From Chitinophagaceae bacterium (GTDB taxonomy: Bacteria; Bacteroidota; Bacteroidia; Chitinophagales; Chitinophagaceae), in the NCBI GenBank assembly GCA_019752295.1, contig JAIEMK010000027.1, positions 1 through 64,000 of the forward strand: a DNA stretch of 64,000 bases, read 5' to 3'. The position numbers were made by a program, and so were the translations under genes. Positions 54,423-62,924 of this stretch are shown here, in pieces. The notes under the pieces were generated by a model. That model was not told the origin of the DNA, made no database searches, and saw only the letters and a program-made list of their open reading frames with translations. The first letter of the stretch is position 1. Each line of letters begins with the position of its first letter.

Positions 54423-54976
54423 GAATAATTTCCGGCAATTGGGGTGGAAGAAGAATTCAACCACCAGCGAATATGCCACATACCAGGCCAACAACTGATA
54501 TCGCAAAAGAAGGTTTGTTTAATATACTTCAGAACAGAATGAATTTTGAGGGAATTAAAACACTTGATTTATTTGGAGGAACAGGTTGTATCAGTTATGA
54601 GCTCGGGTCGAGAGGCGCTGCCGAACTAACCATTATTGAAAAAGATCCCATCATGCATCAGTTCATCAAAAAGAATTGCGACATGCTAGGAATGCAAAAT
54701 TATCAACTTTTCAAAATGGATGTGTTTGCTTATTTGAATACAGCGAAACCGGCTTTTGATTTCATTTTTGCCGGCCCCCCTTATGCACTAGGTGCAATCG
54801 ATGAAATACCAAAAATCATTGAGCAACAGGGACTAATTGCCAAAGGAGGCTTCTTTGTGTTGGAGCATACTCCACGTAATCAATACCAGAAAATGGCATC
54901 TTTTGAATTTCAAAGAAATTATGGAACTACGGTGTTCTCCTTTTTTGTAAATCGTAACCCTGTTGGCGCGCTTTAG
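54419..54976 (+). CDS. rsmD: 16S rRNA (guanine966-N2)-methyltransferase RsmD, altered active site
   Basis: A 185-residue methyltransferase. MRIISGNWGGRRIQPP, RPTTDIAKEGLFNIL, the SAM motif TLDLFGGTGCISYELGSRGA and EKDPIMHQFIKKN are typical of RsmD. The catalytic motif IV, normally (D/N)PP(Y/F), reads FAGPPY: the aspartate is glycine at residue 119 (codon GGC, 54773-54775). That residue contacts the target amino group. All other motifs look intact, so this is either a real loss of activity, a tolerated change, or a sequencing error. Confidence 0.85.
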   Translation: MRIISGNWGGRRIQPPANMPHTRPTTDIAKEGLFNILQNRMNFEGIKTLDLFGGTGCISYELGSRGAAELTIIEKDPIMHQFIKKNCDMLGMQNYQLFKMDVFAYLNTAKPAFDFIFAGPPYALGAIDEIPKIIEQQGLIAKGGFFVLEHTPRNQYQKMASFEFQRNYGTTVFSFFVNRNPVGAL

Positions 54977-55009
54977 TGGTTTAAGGGCTATACTTAATAA
55001 ATTTACAGC

Positions 55010-55576
55010 ATGACAAAATTTCAATTAAGATCAATCTATAAAGCAAAACGAAATGCGCTTGCTGAATCAGAGGTCTTAAAAATGGATGACCTGCTGCTGA
55101 TAAAATTTCAGGAACTGCACTTGGGTCTTCCACAGTCTTTATTAACGTATTGGCCCATGGGGCATCATACAGAACCAAACGTTGAATTAGTTACCCGATA
55201 CCTTCACCTGATGATCCCTGAACTGCAAATTTGTTATCCTGAAATTAATCCGGTTGAAAATTCAATGAATGCAGTTGTAACAAACGATGATACCCAGTTT
55301 AAAACAAATCAATGGGGAATAACAGAGCCTGTGGATGGTGCTGTATTTCATCCACAAAAACTGGATCTGATTTTTGTGCCCTTGCTGGCATTTGATAAAA
55401 AGGGGTTCAGGGTTGGCTTTGGAAAAGGTTATTATGATCGATTCCTTCCTGAATGCAATGAGGCGTTAAAAATAGGGTTTTCATATTTTGATCCCGTGGA
55501 GGAGATTAGCGATACCAATCAATTTGACGTACCTTTAAATTACTGCATTACACCGCAGCATATCTATGAATTTTAA
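55010..55576 (+). CDS. 5-formyltetrahydrofolate cyclo-ligase
   Basis: A 188-residue ATP-dependent enzyme that converts 5-formyl-THF to 5,10-methenyl-THF. The signature GFRVGFGKGYYDRFL near residue 135 is the nucleotide-binding loop, and LIFVPLLAFDKK precedes it. A basic N-terminus (LRSIYKAKRNAL) is also typical. The last 11 bases overlap lpxK, so the two are coupled. Confidence 0.92.
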   Translation: MTKFQLRSIYKAKRNALAESEVLKMDDLLLIKFQELHLGLPQSLLTYWPMGHHTEPNVELVTRYLHLMIPELQICYPEINPVENSMNAVVTNDDTQFKTNQWGITEPVDGAVFHPQKLDLIFVPLLAFDKKGFRVGFGKGYYDRFLPECNEALKIGFSYFDPVEEISDTNQFDVPLNYCITPQHIYEF

Positions 55577-56654
55577 CACGCTGTTTCTAAAGTCTTTTCG
55601 TGTTCTTTTATTCCCATTCGCAGTATTGTACGGGCTCGTTATTTTTATTAGAAACCGATTATTCGATAAGCACTACCTGCCTTATTCTGAATTTAATTTT
55701 CCCTTGATCTGTGTTGGTAATTTAGCAGTAGGGGGTACTGGCAAATCGCCCATGGTAGAATACCTGATCAAATTATTAGAACCCAGTTTTAAAATTGCTA
55801 CACTTAGTCGTGGATATAAACGAAAAACAAAGGGGTATGTACTAGCAAATAATAAAACTACTGCACTAGAGATTGGGGACGAACCCATGCAATTTCACTT
55901 GAAATTTCCAAATATTCCAATTGCCGTTGGTGAAGAGCGATTAGTAGGGATCCCTCATTTATTACAAGACCATCCCAATCTTCAGGCCATCATATTGGAT
56001 GATGCTTTTCAACACAGGTCTGTAAAAGCTGGAATGAATATTTTGCTCACTGATTTCAGTAATTTATACTCGCATGATTTCTTTCTCCCTACCGGAGACT
56101 TGAGAGACGAGTGGTCATCTGCAAAGAGGGCACAGATTATAGTGGTTACCAAATGCCCGGAAGATCTGTCGGAAGAAAAAAAACAAAAAATCATTCGCAG
56201 CCTCGATCCTGAAGCGAGTCAAAAAGTATTCTTTACCTGTATCGAATATGGAACGCCTTATCACATTTTTAACAGCTCGGATGAATGGATCTTAACACCT
56301 AGAGATGAGGCTTTGTTGGTTTGTGGTATCGCTAATCCCAAACCACTGAAAGATTATTTATTGAACAATGTGCATACTTATTATCAGCAGGACTACTCAG
56401 ATCATCATATTTTTTCGATTGATGATTTTAACGAAATAAAAGAAAAATTTGATCAAATACATGCCAGAGATAAATTGATTCTAACTACTGAAAAAGATGC
56501 AGTAAGATTTATTAAATTTACAGAGGAACTTGTTGACCTTCCCATGTATGTATTACCAATCAGGCATCGTTTTTTATTCGATGAAGGGCCTCTATTTAAT
56601 GAGATGGTTTCTGATTTTATTGAAAACTTCCGATTTAATCCAACCACTAAATGA
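55566..56654 (+). CDS. lpxK: Tetraacyldisaccharide 4'-kinase LpxK
   Basis: A 362-residue kinase. An N-terminal membrane helix (LLFPFAVLYGLVIFI) precedes the P-loop VGNLAVGGTGKSPMVEYLIK near residue 55. ATLSRGYKRKTKGY, GDEPMQFHLKFP, VGEERLVG and ILDDAFQHRSV are characteristic. It phosphorylates the lipid A disaccharide at the 4' position, which shows that the organism makes lipid A. It overlaps the preceding gene by 11 bases and rnr by four. Confidence 0.95.
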   Translation: MNFNTLFLKSFRVLLFPFAVLYGLVIFIRNRLFDKHYLPYSEFNFPLICVGNLAVGGTGKSPMVEYLIKLLEPSFKIATLSRGYKRKTKGYVLANNKTTALEIGDEPMQFHLKFPNIPIAVGEERLVGIPHLLQDHPNLQAIILDDAFQHRSVKAGMNILLTDFSNLYSHDFFLPTGDLRDEWSSAKRAQIIVVTKCPEDLSEEKKQKIIRSLDPEASQKVFFTCIEYGTPYHIFNSSDEWILTPRDEALLVCGIANPKPLKDYLLNNVHTYYQQDYSDHHIFSIDDFNEIKEKFDQIHARDKLILTTEKDAVRFIKFTEELVDLPMYVLPIRHRFLFDEGPLFNEMVSDFIENFRFNPTTK

Positions 56655-58681
56655 GTAAACAAAAATCAAAGCAAAAACAAAAACAAAAGCATAAATCAAC
56701 AGAACAGCTTTCTCAGAAAGGGCGATTAGAAATAACCCGTTCGGGAATGGGCTTTGTAATTGTTGATGGCGAAAAAAACGATATCATGGTAAAGCCCGGT
56801 GATTTTGCTACTGCATTAAATGGCGATACCGTACGAGTAAAATTGGTTAAAGAAAATTCCAGAACCGGTAAGAAAGAGGGGCGAATCACGGATGTGATAG
56901 AACGTAAACAAACTGAATTTATTGGCCACTTACAACTCTCTACAAACCACGCTTTTTTTGTTCCTGATACCGATAAACCCATGCCCGATCTCTTTATTCC
57001 TTTGATCGCAATCAATGGGGCGCAACATAAAGATAGGGTAGTGGCACGACTGGTAAAATGGGAAAAGACCGATAAAAAACCGGTAGGAGAAATCCTGAAA
57101 GTGCTGTTGCCAGAAGATGATAACGATGCTGCAATGCAGGAATTACTGGCTCAGGCCGGCTTCCCTCTAACTTTTCCTCCCGATGTGATTGAAGCGGCTG
57201 AACGAATCCCGGAAATTTTAGACAGGGAAGAAATTGCAAAGCGAAAGGACTGCAGAAGCATCCTCACTTTTACGATCGATCCGGCTGATGCAAAGGATTT
57301 TGATGATGCCATTTCTATCAGAGAACTTAGTAAGGGCGTGTACGAAATTGGCGTTCATATAGCTGATGTAAGCTATTACGTGCAACCTGATTCTGATTTG
57401 GATGCGGAAGCTTATAAAAGGGCTACTTCGGTTTATTTGCCCGATCGAGTAAATCCAATGTTGCCAGAAAAGATTTCGAATGAACTTTGTTCACTCAGAC
57501 CGCATGAAGATAAGTTTACATTCTCCGCAATTTTTCAGATGACAACAAAGGGAGAAATAAAACAGTATTGGTTGGGGAAAACAGTAATACATTCCGATCA
57601 TCGCTATGCGTATGAAGATGTGCAGGAAATTATTGATGGAGCCGATGGTGTTTATAAAGAAGAAGTTTTATTACTCAATGATATTTCACAGAGGTTGCGT
57701 AAAAAAAGGTTCGAAAAAGGGGCTATCAATTTCTCCTCGCAAGAAGTTCGATTCAAATTAGACGAGAAAGGAAAGCCCATTGGTATTGTGGTAAAAGAAA
57801 GCAAGGAATCGCATCAATTAATTGAAGAGTTGATGTTGCTAGCTAATAGAACTGTGGCAGAAAATGTTTCAAAACTGCATGTCAATCGAAAACCAATTCC
57901 TTTCCCTTATCGTGTTCATGATCAGCCCGACGAAGAGAGATTAAAACCCTTCATAGTATTTGCAAAAAAATACGGACACACATTTAATACCGACACACCT
58001 GAACATATTTCTGCAAGCTTTAATCAGATGTTGGCCGACGCACACGGAAAGCCTGAACAACACGTACTGGAACAACTGGGCATTCGAACCATGGCCAAAG
58101 CAATTTATACTACCGAGAATATTGGACACTACGGACTAGCATTTGAATTCTATTGCCATTTTACTTCTCCCATCAGAAGATACCCCGACGTATTAGTGCA
58201 CCGGGTTCTTGAATCCATTTTAATCGGAAAGCCGATCATCGATAAAAAGATGGAGGAGAAATCAAAACATTCGAGTGAAAGAGAAAGAGCGGCGATGGAA
58301 TGCGAGCGCGCGGGAAACAAATACAAACAGGTAGAGTATTTGAAAGAATATATTGGCGAAACATTCGAAGCTGTTGTTAGCGGTGTATCCAGCTTTGGGT
58401 TCTGGGCAGAAACCGTTTTGCATAAATGTGAAGGGCTTGTAAGCGTGGTTGGACTAAGCGATTACGACGATTTTAGGCATGTTGAAACCGATTACTGTTT
58501 GGCTGGAAGAAGAACAGGCAGAACTTTTCGTATAGGCGACAAAGTACTGATAAAAGTAATTTCTGCCAATCTCGAAAAAAGACAATTGGATTACGAGTGG
58601 GTGATGCGTGTTGAAAAAGAAGAGGATCCAAAAAGTGATAAAGTAAAAAGTCAAAAGGTAAAAGTCAAAAAGCAAAAGTGA
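56651..58681 (+). CDS. rnr: Ribonuclease R
   Basis: A 676-residue 3'-5' exoribonuclease. Lysine-rich start (SKQKSKQKQKQKHK), cold-shock-type RNA-binding region (KGRLEITRSGMGFVIVDG), catalytic RNB core with TIDPADAKDFDDAISI near residue 212, HIADVSYYVQPDSDLD, and a C-terminal S1 domain (GETFEAVVSGVSSFGFWAE). The tail is a lysine-rich repeat (KVKSQKVKVKKQK). It degrades structured RNA. Its ATG overlaps the lpxK stop (ATGA). Its terminator appears to lie inside the opposing gene. Confidence 0.95.
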   Translation: MSKQKSKQKQKQKHKSTEQLSQKGRLEITRSGMGFVIVDGEKNDIMVKPGDFATALNGDTVRVKLVKENSRTGKKEGRITDVIERKQTEFIGHLQLSTNHAFFVPDTDKPMPDLFIPLIAINGAQHKDRVVARLVKWEKTDKKPVGEILKVLLPEDDNDAAMQELLAQAGFPLTFPPDVIEAAERIPEILDREEIAKRKDCRSILTFTIDPADAKDFDDAISIRELSKGVYEIGVHIADVSYYVQPDSDLDAEAYKRATSVYLPDRVNPMLPEKISNELCSLRPHEDKFTFSAIFQMTTKGEIKQYWLGKTVIHSDHRYAYEDVQEIIDGADGVYKEEVLLLNDISQRLRKKRFEKGAINFSSQEVRFKLDEKGKPIGIVVKESKESHQLIEELMLLANRTVAENVSKLHVNRKPIPFPYRVHDQPDEERLKPFIVFAKKYGHTFNTDTPEHISASFNQMLADAHGKPEQHVLEQLGIRTMAKAIYTTENIGHYGLAFEFYCHFTSPIRRYPDVLVHRVLESILIGKPIIDKKMEEKSKHSSERERAAMECERAGNKYKQVEYLKEYIGETFEAVVSGVSSFGFWAETVLHKCEGLVSVVGLSDYDDFRHVETDYCLAGRRTGRTFRIGDKVLIKVISANLEKRQLDYEWVMRVEKEEDPKSDKVKSQKVKVKKQK

Positions 58682-58683
58682 AT

Positions 58684-60465
58684 TTAAATGATCCCCATTT
58701 TTTTCATCAGGAAAGAGGCGTTTCTATTTTTAGCAACGCCTCTTTGAATTTTGTAATCAAAACTCAATTCGTTGTTTTCGATTTTACTTTCAAAGCAATA
58801 ATTAACTATTTGATCGGGAAACTCGTTTTCCAACTCACTCAATTTGAGATCATGTGTTGCAAATAGTGTGATACAGTTATATCGTATCATCTCTTTCACG
58901 AACTGTTCAGAACCATAAAATTTATCATCAGAGTTGGTGCCACGCAGAATTTCATCAATCAATACCAGAGAGGATTGATTTTGCTGAACGCCTGTTTTTA
59001 TGGATTGTAATTTTTTAAGTTCAGCCATAAAATAAGAAGTGTTTTCCTGTAAAGAGTCGCTAATTCTGATACTTGAAAAAATCTGCATCGGTGTAAAAGA
59101 AAAATCAGTAGCTGCAACAGGCAGGCCTGATTCTGCCATCACTAAATTCACGGCCAGTGTGCGCAAGAATGTTGTTTTTCCGCTCATATTAGAGCCGGTG
59201 ATTAATAATAATTTATCATTTACCCCAATACTAATATCATTTGGAATCCTTTTGTTTTTTGGTATGAGAGGATGCGAAATTGCTTTAGCATTTATTTGTG
59301 AAACTCCTTCCAATACTTTAGGATAACAATTCTCCTGATTTTGGAAAGCATACACTGCAAAACTATTCAGCTTTTCTATTTCACCAACCGTATTAATCCA
59401 ACCATTTAGGCTATCCCTGTATTTCATTTTCCAGGATTCCAGCGAAAACATATTCTGAATATCATAGAGAAATATGGGATTTACAATTGTGATGATTAAA
59501 AGATTTAATCGTTGATCAATTCTGCTGGAAAGCTTTGATAGTGCTTTAATGGCTGTATATGCTTCAGAGCAACTGGATTGATATTGCTTTAAAAGTTCAG
59601 AATCCTCCACTACAATACTTTCAAATTTTTGGAGAATAGAAGCATATTGTTTTAGCAGGTCTTCTTTTTTTCCTAACAAGGCAAAATCGTTTTGCAAATA
59701 CTTGCCATAATAAACTATCTGAATCCAGCCTGCAATAAAAACCAATCCTATAAAAGCATTGCTTCCTTTTATAAAAGCAAGCGCTATCAGACAAATGTTG
59801 ATGGCGGGCAACACCCAGCGTATCATTTTTGCCCAATTACTGTTATGCAAGCTATTAGGAGTTTGTAACCATTTAAAAATAGTATCAAATGTTCCGAGTT
59901 CAGTCCGATGCAATAATGCAGTTGCTATAATCGACTCTACAATTGGCAATTGTTTTGAGTATATCTGCAAGGCTTTCTGTTGCTCAGAAATATTTTTTAT
60001 ATTCTGGTAAGGAAATTTAAATTGTTTTGCTAAAGCTTCTTGACCATATTGTGTAACAGTTCTATTGATTAAATGATATAACGATCCCTTACCGAAAAGA
60101 TCCAGATCGCCCCAGTAACTTTCGCCTGTATCAAATGCAGAGCCATCATTAAACTTATTTGACTTACCGTTTAATTGCTCCAATTCATTTTGATATAAAA
60201 ACAATAGCTGTTGCTGGTATTTTTCTTTGTTTTTTAGGTTAACATAAAAACTGATCAGCACTAAGAATGCAGCAAAAAAAATCAAAAACGCAACTATCCA
60301 GAGTGGTGAAAATTGCTGAAATAATTTGAACACCGAAAATGAAATCCCTAAGAAACTAATCAACCTGAAAAAAGAAGCCATCTTCAATTTACCTGCTAAA
60401 ACCTTTAATCCATTCTCTACAATCGTAATTTTTTGTAGATAGTATTCTAAAATATCTTTTTCCAT
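58684..60465 (-). CDS. Membrane-associated MutS-like ATPase
   Basis: A 593-residue protein with a MutS-type C-terminal ATPase: Walker A TGSNMSGKTTFLRTLA near residue 420, ISDSLQENTSYFMAELKKL, Walker B SLVLIDEILRGTNSDDKF near residue 500 and the ATHDLKLSELE switch. The lever/clamp-like region is present, but the mismatch-recognition domain is absent. Two hydrophobic hairpins (about residues 30-75 and 218-256) predict four membrane helices, so it is probably membrane-bound. Such proteins are widespread in Bacteroidota and their role is unknown. The ATG at 60465 is preferred over a TTG at 60474. Confidence 0.82.
   Translation of the reverse strand: MEKDILEYYLQKITIVENGLKVLAGKLKMASFFRLISFLGISFSVFKLFQQFSPLWIVAFLIFFAAFLVLISFYVNLKNKEKYQQQLLFLYQNELEQLNGKSNKFNDGSAFDTGESYWGDLDLFGKGSLYHLINRTVTQYGQEALAKQFKFPYQNIKNISEQQKALQIYSKQLPIVESIIATALLHRTELGTFDTIFKWLQTPNSLHNSNWAKMIRWVLPAINICLIALAFIKGSNAFIGLVFIAGWIQIVYYGKYLQNDFALLGKKEDLLKQYASILQKFESIVVEDSELLKQYQSSCSEAYTAIKALSKLSSRIDQRLNLLIITIVNPIFLYDIQNMFSLESWKMKYRDSLNGWINTVGEIEKLNSFAVYAFQNQENCYPKVLEGVSQINAKAISHPLIPKNKRIPNDISIGVNDKLLLITGSNMSGKTTFLRTLAVNLVMAESGLPVAATDFSFTPMQIFSSIRISDSLQENTSYFMAELKKLQSIKTGVQQNQSSLVLIDEILRGTNSDDKFYGSEQFVKEMIRYNCITLFATHDLKLSELENEFPDQIVNYCFESKIENNELSFDYKIQRGVAKNRNASFLMKKMGII
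58712..58745 (+). terminator. Terminator of rnr within the opposing coding sequence
   Basis: AAAGAGGCGTT (58712-58722) pairs perfectly over 11 bp with AACGCCTCTTT (58735-58745), followed by GAATTTT. It lies inside the last 20 codons of the MutS-like gene on the other strand. Confidence 0.7.
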
Positions 60466-60492
60466 TGGTAACAAATTTTTGTTCAGCTTATC

Positions 60493-61827
60493 TTATACTT
60501 CCTTCTGGCTTGTCTTTTCGATGAAAACAATTCCTTCTTTTGCTAATTCCGCCAATACCGGTTCATAGATCGATTCGATTATGGGGATTTGTAACCCAGT
60601 TTCCTTGATCTTGCCTTCGAGTATCATTACGGTAGCAATACCAAGTGGTAGTCCTACCGTTTTTGCCATTGCCGTATGCTGGTCGTTTTCACCAATTGCA
60701 ATCAACGAACTGTTTGTTTTAAAACACTGATCATGGATGGTATATTCCAGTTCATGCAACATCACCACCATATCGGTTTCACCTTTCTTTAATGCCAGTT
60801 TGGTTTCCAAAATAAACTGAAGTATATCTGCAGCAGTTGCATCCTGCATTGGCAAAATAGTATCTATATCATCAAGGCCAATAAAACGAAATTGATTGAG
60901 TAAATCAGATTCGTTTTTCCTCAGTTCAACGATTTCGTTTTGTAATCCAATCCTTTGAAAATGCATCTCAAAAAAAGCGGCGATTGATAGATCTTTGGTA
61001 TGATAGCGATAGGTTTCATCAGTTAGTCCCCAGGCAACTATTTTAGACCATCCTTTTTTAAATGCTGGATAGCGCAGTGTTGTTCTGATAAAGGATTGAA
61101 TTTCTTTTAAATCATACGTGTTAATATAACTAATCGAATCGCGGTTGGGGTAAAAGGTGAGTGGTTTCATTCCATCGATTAACACAGATTCACCCGATTC
61201 GAAAATTGTTTCATAAGGTTCTTCCAATACCTTCCCATTCTTACGATAAATAGCCCCAGCCTTGCCTGCCAATACTACGTTTCTGGGATTCCAGCTTATT
61301 TTATAATGCCATGGATTATCATCATTCGCTGGGGCTACCAATCCTCCGCAATGCGATTTAAAGCTGCTAATAATGCCCCCCGATTTTTTAATCTGATGAA
61401 TCAGTTTCATTGCACTCATATGATCAATTCCCGGATCCAATCCCATCTCATAAATAAATAACAAACCTTTCTCTTTGATTTGATCTGCCAACAATTTTAT
61501 CTTGGGATCGATATAAGAAGCGGTTAGTAAATTTTTATTGAATTCGATGCAATCAACTGCAATCAGATAATGCAAGAATGGAGGCATCATTGAAATCACA
61601 ATATCCGCCCCTGCAATCAGTTGCTTTCTTTCAGTTTCGTTTTCAATATCTATCCTAATACCGCGAGTATTTGGGTGCCCCTCTAATTTCGACCGAACCA
61701 GTTCAAGATTATTGTCGGCAAGTGTAAAAGTCCAGTTTTTTTCTACCGCCTTTTTTTTAAGATAATCGATCAAAACGGTAGCCGATTTTCCAGCACCAAA
61801 GAGTACTATGTTTTTGCTTAGATTCAT
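60493..61827 (-). CDS. Saccharopine dehydrogenase family oxidoreductase
   Basis: A 444-residue Rossmann-fold enzyme: NIVLFGAGKSATVLIDYL at residue 6 binds the dinucleotide, then ADIVISMMPPFLHYL and NLLTASYID are typical. The C-terminal part continues with MGLDPGIDHMSAMK and SHCGGLVAPANDDNPWHYKISW (around residues 130-180), the saccharopine reductase pattern. It most likely interconverts saccharopine and aminoadipate semialdehyde in lysine breakdown; related enzymes act on carboxy-spermidine. TAGATTTG (minus strand, 61857-61864) precedes it. Confidence 0.85.
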   Translation of the reverse strand: MNLSKNIVLFGAGKSATVLIDYLKKKAVEKNWTFTLADNNLELVRSKLEGHPNTRGIRIDIENETERKQLIAGADIVISMMPPFLHYLIAVDCIEFNKNLLTASYIDPKIKLLADQIKEKGLLFIYEMGLDPGIDHMSAMKLIHQIKKSGGIISSFKSHCGGLVAPANDDNPWHYKISWNPRNVVLAGKAGAIYRKNGKVLEEPYETIFESGESVLIDGMKPLTFYPNRDSISYINTYDLKEIQSFIRTTLRYPAFKKGWSKIVAWGLTDETYRYHTKDLSIAAFFEMHFQRIGLQNEIVELRKNESDLLNQFRFIGLDDIDTILPMQDATAADILQFILETKLALKKGETDMVVMLHELEYTIHDQCFKTNSSLIAIGENDQHTAMAKTVGLPLGIATVMILEGKIKETGLQIPIIESIYEPVLAELAKEGIVFIEKTSQKEV

Positions 61828-61856
61828 TCTTATATACTATTGGTTCAAAACTGAGG

Positions 61857-61864
61857 CAAATCTA
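61857..61864 (-). promoter_or_regulatory. Putative -7 element of the saccharopine dehydrogenase-family gene
   Basis: TAGATTTG on the minus strand, a perfect -7 match, 29 bases before the ATG. Confidence 0.4.
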
Positions 61865-61933
61865 GTTTAAAGCAATTCTTTTACGACATGTAACATATTT
61901 TTTATTGAAACGTATATTGTTAAAACTATTGCA

Positions 61934-62650
61934 ATGAAAAAAATACTCATTCTCATCTTTTGTTTCTTTTTTGGTCAACCCCTAATTCATGCACAAAAAA
62001 ACATTCACGATGCAAATGCTGTTGTTAGAAATCTGAGTGGTTTCCATGGCATTCAAATACAGGATGGTATTGATTTGTATCTGACGCAGTCCGACAAAGA
62101 AGCTGTAGCCGTGAGTGCTTCCAGTAGCGAGTATCGCGATAAGATCAATACGGAGGTAGAAAACGGAATTCTAAAAATCAGTTATGGCGATAAAAGCCAT
62201 TGGGGTGTTAATTGGGGAAACCATAAGTTAAAAGCCTATGTTTCTGTTAAAACAATCGATCGTTTACACGCTTCTGGCGGCGCCGATGTGTATATTGAAG
62301 ATAAATTGAGGGCTACTCAACTATATATTCAACTTTCTGGCGGTTCTGATTTATCAGGTGCACTGATTGTTGACGAACTTGCACTGGATGCAAGCGGTGG
62401 TAGTGATGCTAAAATATCTGGTTCGACGAAAAAAGCAACTATCGGTATTAGTGGAGGAAGTGATTTTAAAGGGTATGATTTTAAAATCGAAAACTGCAAC
62501 ATCAATGCCAGCGGGGGCAGTGATGCCAACATTTATGTGGATAAAGAATTAAACAGTCATGCCAGCGGTGGAAGCGATATTTATTACAAGGGAAATGCCA
62601 TTACAAAAAGCAGCAGTTCGGGAGATGGATCGATAAAAAAACGGGATTAA
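61934..62650 (+). CDS. DUF2807 (head GIN domain) protein, exported
   Basis: A 238-residue protein with a signal peptide ending in LIHAQ. The DUF2807 domain begins VRNLSGFHGIQIQDGIDLYL and is a right-handed beta helix. It contains six evenly placed turns of the form SGGSD or SGGAD (for example QLSGGSDL, DASGGSDA, GISGGSDF), one per coil. The C-terminus is Ser/Lys-rich. The family is very common in Bacteroidota, often called putative auto-transporter adhesin, but the function is not known. Confidence 0.85.
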   Translation: MKKILILIFCFFFGQPLIHAQKNIHDANAVVRNLSGFHGIQIQDGIDLYLTQSDKEAVAVSASSSEYRDKINTEVENGILKISYGDKSHWGVNWGNHKLKAYVSVKTIDRLHASGGADVYIEDKLRATQLYIQLSGGSDLSGALIVDELALDASGGSDAKISGSTKKATIGISGGSDFKGYDFKIENCNINASGGSDANIYVDKELNSHASGGSDIYYKGNAITKSSSSGDGSIKKRD

Positions 62651-62670
62651 AATTTCCCTTTACAAACCAA

Positions 62671-62702
62671 AAAACTCCCTTTGATTCAGAGGGAGCTTTT
62701 TT
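62671..62702 (+). terminator. Terminator of the DUF2807 gene
   Basis: CTCCCT (62675-62680) pairs with AGGGAG (62690-62695), then CTTTTTT. Confidence 0.75.
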
Positions 62703-62852
62703 AGTTTTAAAACCGATAAAAAACATTTCGCTATTGTTTAACAGATAAACAGTTATTTATTGTAAAAAATTATAATAAATATCTATGCAACAATGTGGAT
62801 AAAACAGCCTGAAAAACAGTTAAAGAGGCTGTTTTTAGCCCCTAAAAAAGCC

Positions 62853-62860
62853 TATATTTG
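62853..62860 (+). promoter_or_regulatory. Putative -7 element of gyrA promoter with adjacent inverted repeat
   Basis: TATATTTG, a perfect -7 match, 64 bases before the ATG. A perfect 10-bp inverted repeat, AAAACAGCCT (62801-62810) and AGGCTGTTTT (62826-62835), covers the -33 region and could be an operator. Confidence 0.45.
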
Positions 62861-62924
62861 CCAACCTTGGAAATGGGCCTGAAAATGACCCTAAAAATGA
62901 ACAAAATAAGCAGAGATTAGATAC

